In this document: in pieces, positions 61,394-64,000 of the stretch | Layout of the letters: each line of letters opens with the position of its first letter | Numbering within the stretch: position 1 is the first letter of the stretch | Position numbers and translations under genes: made by a program | Assembly (NCBI GenBank): GCA_946965045.2 | Contig: OX337238.1 | Span: 124,001 to 188,000, forward strand | DNA: 64,000 nt | DNA from: Epithemia pelagica | Taxonomy: Eukaryota; Bacillariophyta; Bacillariophyceae; Surirellales; Surirellaceae | Reading direction: 5' to 3' | The notes under the pieces: generated by a model | What the model was told of the DNA's origin: nothing | The model's database searches: none | What the model saw: the letters and a program-made list of their open reading frames with translations, nothing else

Positions 61394-63658
61394 CTAGGGG
61401 TCGGCCGCCCATTCTCGAAGAATGAGGGATGTGTCAATGGTACCACTACTGTCGGTATTCGGGCGATGCGTTTGTCGACGAGCCAGAATAGCGGCATCGA
61501 GATGACTGTCGTGAGATAACGAATCGGGAATGGAAATCGCGTCGAGTTCGTCCCGGTCCTTGTCGTGGCAGCTCGTATTGCTACTGCTCGTGCTGGGACA
61601 GGCACCCAGTGCTGGTGTTGTCGTCTTATTGTTCTTGTTGTTCTTCTTGGCTGGAGGATCCTTCTTGCTGTCGTCTTCGGCTGGTCGAGAAGACGAGTTT
61701 AACAAGTCATCCATACACGGATCGGCCCACCAATCGGATCGGGGTGTCATGACACTACTGGCATCGGCGGCCGATTCTTGTTCGGCAATGGTTTCGGTAT
61801 ATCCAAAACGAGTGAGATTGAAAAAGGAGGATCCAATCGAAAAGTTTCCCCAGGATCGTTCCGAGACCGAGGATTTGCTTGTCGACATTTGACGCGGATT
61901 CTCATCCTCCTTTTGAGGATCGTCGCTGCTATCCAATTTGTCCTTGGACGCGGAACGATCATGATTCTTTCGGGGTGCCGTCGAATTGGACGACGATGCA
62001 TGGTCGACACTCATGGCACTGGCACTGGCAGTCTGCGATTGATTGGGACGACGATTGCGACAATCCCAGGGGCGTCGTCCTTGTCCATCATGGTAGTCGC
62101 GATCCCGCTTGTATCGTCGTTGGGTCGTAATCACCAACACGACACCCAACAAACACAAGCCGACCGTGACACTAATCAAAATGGCTATGACCATGACCGA
62201 TTGTCCGTCATCTTCGTCGTCCTTCTTGGAGGTTTGACCCAAGTGCGTAGGATTTTGAAAGGCTGAATTGTCATCGTCCGTTCCAGTCGTCTGGTCGTCC
62301 GTGGTGTCTAGAGTTTCGTCGTCGTGGACCGTTTCGTGAACGACGGCCGACAAGGCCAATTCTTCCAGTATTGTGGGAAGGACCAACTCCACGACGGTTT
62401 CAAAGGCCGTGTCAATGCGCTCCGTCAGCGTTTCGAGAGTCGTGCTGGTTTCCAACTGTCGTTGTCGAGTGCGTCGTCGTACTGTAGTTGGTGGTGGTTG
62501 CACATAGACACGGACTTGAAACTGACCCGCCAGTTCCCAACAGTCATTGTCTCCTGCAGCTGTTGTGGCACAGGGTCCCACGACATAATCGGACGACGAC
62601 GACGATTTGAGCAATTCCAATTGCATCCAGTCTCCTGCTGGAGCATCGTTGGCACACAAGACAGTGGCCACGGCGTGTTGCAGGAGCGCATGTCCCTCAT
62701 GGGCCAAAGTTTGCAAAATGGTCGCCACATCCTCTTGGTTGTCAGTGGTGGGTGAATTCACCCAATAGGCATAGGAAATGGTTTGGTCCTGTCCCAGACT
62801 ATAGTCAGTGCCAATGTCCCGACGACAGGTATGCGAGACGGTAGTCTGGGTATCGGTAGTACTGGTCAAGACGTCAACTCCAAAAGGATCCACAGACGGA
62901 GGCGACGACGACTCGACTTGAGTCGAGGAAGGCGTCGACGACGGAACCGAGGATGGGGTGGCTGTGGGCGCGGCAGTCGGAAGCTGGGATGGTGCTGCAC
63001 TGAACGTAATGGTGGCTCGCGTGCCATCATCATTTGTGGAAGGCGTGGACGACGGGACGGAACTGGTCGGAAGAGCCGTCGTGGGAGTGTCGGTCGAGGG
63101 TGCCTGCGTTGTGGTGGGCATCGCCGACGGTGTGGACGACGGAACGGCTGCAATCGTGGGTGCCGCCGACCGCGTCGTTGTGGGGACCAGAGATGGTGTT
63201 GTCGAGGGACTTGTAGTTGTTGTTGTAGCGGGCAAGGACGGAGGCGTCATTGGCGCCATTGTCGGTGTGGCAGTGGGGGATGCCGTGGGATCCACTACCA
63301 ATGACACGGTCGGACTGGGTGTGGTTGGACTGGGCGTAGTAGGACTGGGTGTTGTTGGACTGGGCGTCGTGGGACCCACGGTTGGATTGGCCGTCGGTGC
63401 GGGTGCTGTAGGTGGTGGAGTCGACGCCACAGGTGCCGGGGTCGGAGGAGAAATGGGTGCAAGAGTCGGAGCAGCAATGGGTGCCGGGGTCGGAGGAGGG
63501 GGACTGGAACTCGGAGATGCCTTCTTTACTTGTGCGTGAGCCGTTTGGATGGATATCATGCCTAGTAGAGCCATCAACAACACCATGGTTGGACGTTGTC
63601 GTTGTCGTCTTGGTCGAACGGTGGAACTTGTTGTAGTGGTTGGGTGGACAGAATTCAT
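61394..63658 (-). CDS. Single-pass surface protein with Thr/Pro/Ser-rich ectodomain
   Basis: 754 residues from the ATG at 63656-63658; the frame is open further to 63832 but starts there with TTG. An N-terminal Arg-rich stretch is followed by a hydrophobic signal (MVLLMALLGMISIQTAHAQ). Residues about 45-265 are Pro/Thr/Ser-rich, with PTPAPIAAPTLAP-type and TTPSPTTPSP repeats, probably heavily O-glycosylated. A folded region with four cysteines (CRRDIG, VLCAND, GPCATT, DCWEL) follows. One transmembrane helix (VMVIAILISVTVGLCLLGVVLVI) lies near residue 505. The cytoplasmic tail of about 230 residues is charged and Ser-rich. Such mucin-like proteins are common on diatom surfaces and may take part in adhesion or wall contact; the specific role is unknown. 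Confidence 0.75.
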   Translation of the reverse strand: MNSVHPTTTTSSTVRPRRQRQRPTMVLLMALLGMISIQTAHAQVKKASPSSSPPPPTPAPIAAPTLAPISPPTPAPVASTPPPTAPAPTANPTVGPTTPSPTTPSPTTPSPTTPSPTVSLVVDPTASPTATPTMAPMTPPSLPATTTTTSPSTTPSLVPTTTRSAAPTIAAVPSSTPSAMPTTTQAPSTDTPTTALPTSSVPSSTPSTNDDGTRATITFSAAPSQLPTAAPTATPSSVPSSTPSSTQVESSSPPSVDPFGVDVLTSTTDTQTTVSHTCRRDIGTDYSLGQDQTISYAYWVNSPTTDNQEDVATILQTLAHEGHALLQHAVATVLCANDAPAGDWMQLELLKSSSSSDYVVGPCATTAAGDNDCWELAGQFQVRVYVQPPPTTVRRRTRQRQLETSTTLETLTERIDTAFETVVELVLPTILEELALSAVVHETVHDDETLDTTDDQTTGTDDDNSAFQNPTHLGQTSKKDDEDDGQSVMVIAILISVTVGLCLLGVVLVITTQRRYKRDRDYHDGQGRRPWDCRNRRPNQSQTASASAMSVDHASSSNSTAPRKNHDRSASKDKLDSSDDPQKEDENPRQMSTSKSSVSERSWGNFSIGSSFFNLTRFGYTETIAEQESAADASSVMTPRSDWWADPCMDDLLNSSSRPAEDDSKKDPPAKKNNKNNKTTTPALGACPSTSSSNTSCHDKDRDELDAISIPDSLSHDSHLDAAILARRQTHRPNTDSSGTIDTSLILREWAADP

Positions 63659-64000
63659 CTTGGTTGGAATCGTTTTTTTATGACTTGTGTGTGTGTGTTT
63701 CCTTTCTGGTTTGGCTCGGTTGTTTCTTTCGTTGCGCACCTTTTCGGATGCAATGAATGAGAGTACAAGAGAAGGACTGGTTGGAGATTGGTCCAAAATG
63801 GTAAATTTCGACAACGAGAGGAATGGCGCCAAGTGAGAATCGGCTAGTTTTCAATTGCTTTGGTGCATCCATTCTCTGTCCCACATTGTGTATCGACTCC
63901 TACGTACAAGAATATTGTCCACTTCCCCCATTTTTGGGAGAATTTCCAGTACCATATGTGATTGCACTATAGACATAATTGTACGATGATCCGTTTGCGC
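63659..64000. promoter_or_regulatory. Upstream region of the surface-protein gene
   Basis: Leader with a short CA run and spacer to the window end. No other gene seen. Confidence 0.4.

Overview
The window reads as nuclear DNA of a pennate diatom; the species is not proven, and a Seminavis-like raphid diatom is my best guess. Reasons: short GT-AG introns of about 100-190 bp; a 7TM receptor of the slime-mould cAMP-receptor type; a transmembrane cyclase fused to a phosphodiesterase, as is common in diatoms; a formate/nitrite transporter (FNT); Thr/Pro-rich and Gly/Tyr-rich surface proteins; and Ty1/copia elements of diatom (CoDi-like) type. Codon use is GC-neutral, and CA, CAA and GAA microsatellites are frequent.

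Layout. 1-495: 3' end of an FNT gene. 1323-1517: orphan C-terminal tail of a GPCR gene. 4304-5710: intact GPCR-like gene. 6664-7421: MITE with TAA target duplication. 8293-10248: Kelch protein. 10894-12450 (minus) and 13827-16088 (plus): two diverged membrane-anchored sulfotransferase-like genes, the second carrying a Gly/Pro/Tyr-rich repeat domain. 16553-45634: a segmental duplication array. It holds four copies of a secreted Cys-rich gene (all minus), a truncated second sulfotransferase copy, a 3' stub of a third, a truncated FNT 5' half, and two nearly pristine copia retrotransposons (19201-25372 and 26227-32306, both minus). 45418-47043: a Thr-rich acidic protein whose 3' end runs into the array. 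47482-48937: SET-like gene remains. 48938-53278: receptor-type cyclase/phosphodiesterase gene with several frame breaks. 53753-56419 (minus) and 58617-60836 (plus): a divergent pair of four-exon ABCG half-transporters with a MITE between them. 61394-63658 (minus): a single-pass Thr/Pro-rich surface protein.

The most notable signal is in the two copia elements. Directly after each 5' LTR, where a tRNA-complementary primer-binding site is expected, lies a 14-nt sequence that is the exact reverse complement of a 14-nt segment inside the same LTR. The two elements differ at 5 of these 14 positions, yet each keeps perfect complementarity with its own partner. The partner follows a conserved CGCTCATTC, so it probably lies at the start of the RNA. 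This is the layout of Tf1/sushi-type self-primed reverse transcription, here in Ty1/copia elements. Both elements also carry an extra ORF upstream of gag-pol (coiled coil plus a small conserved C-terminal domain). It is joined to gag-pol by a stop/start overlap or a 5-nt gap, and pol runs into the U3 region of the 3' LTR and ends in or beside the self-primer.

The array records repeated unequal recombination: the junctions break genes at identifiable points and leave chimeric gene ends. Identical LTR pairs and near-identical array units indicate that much of this happened recently.
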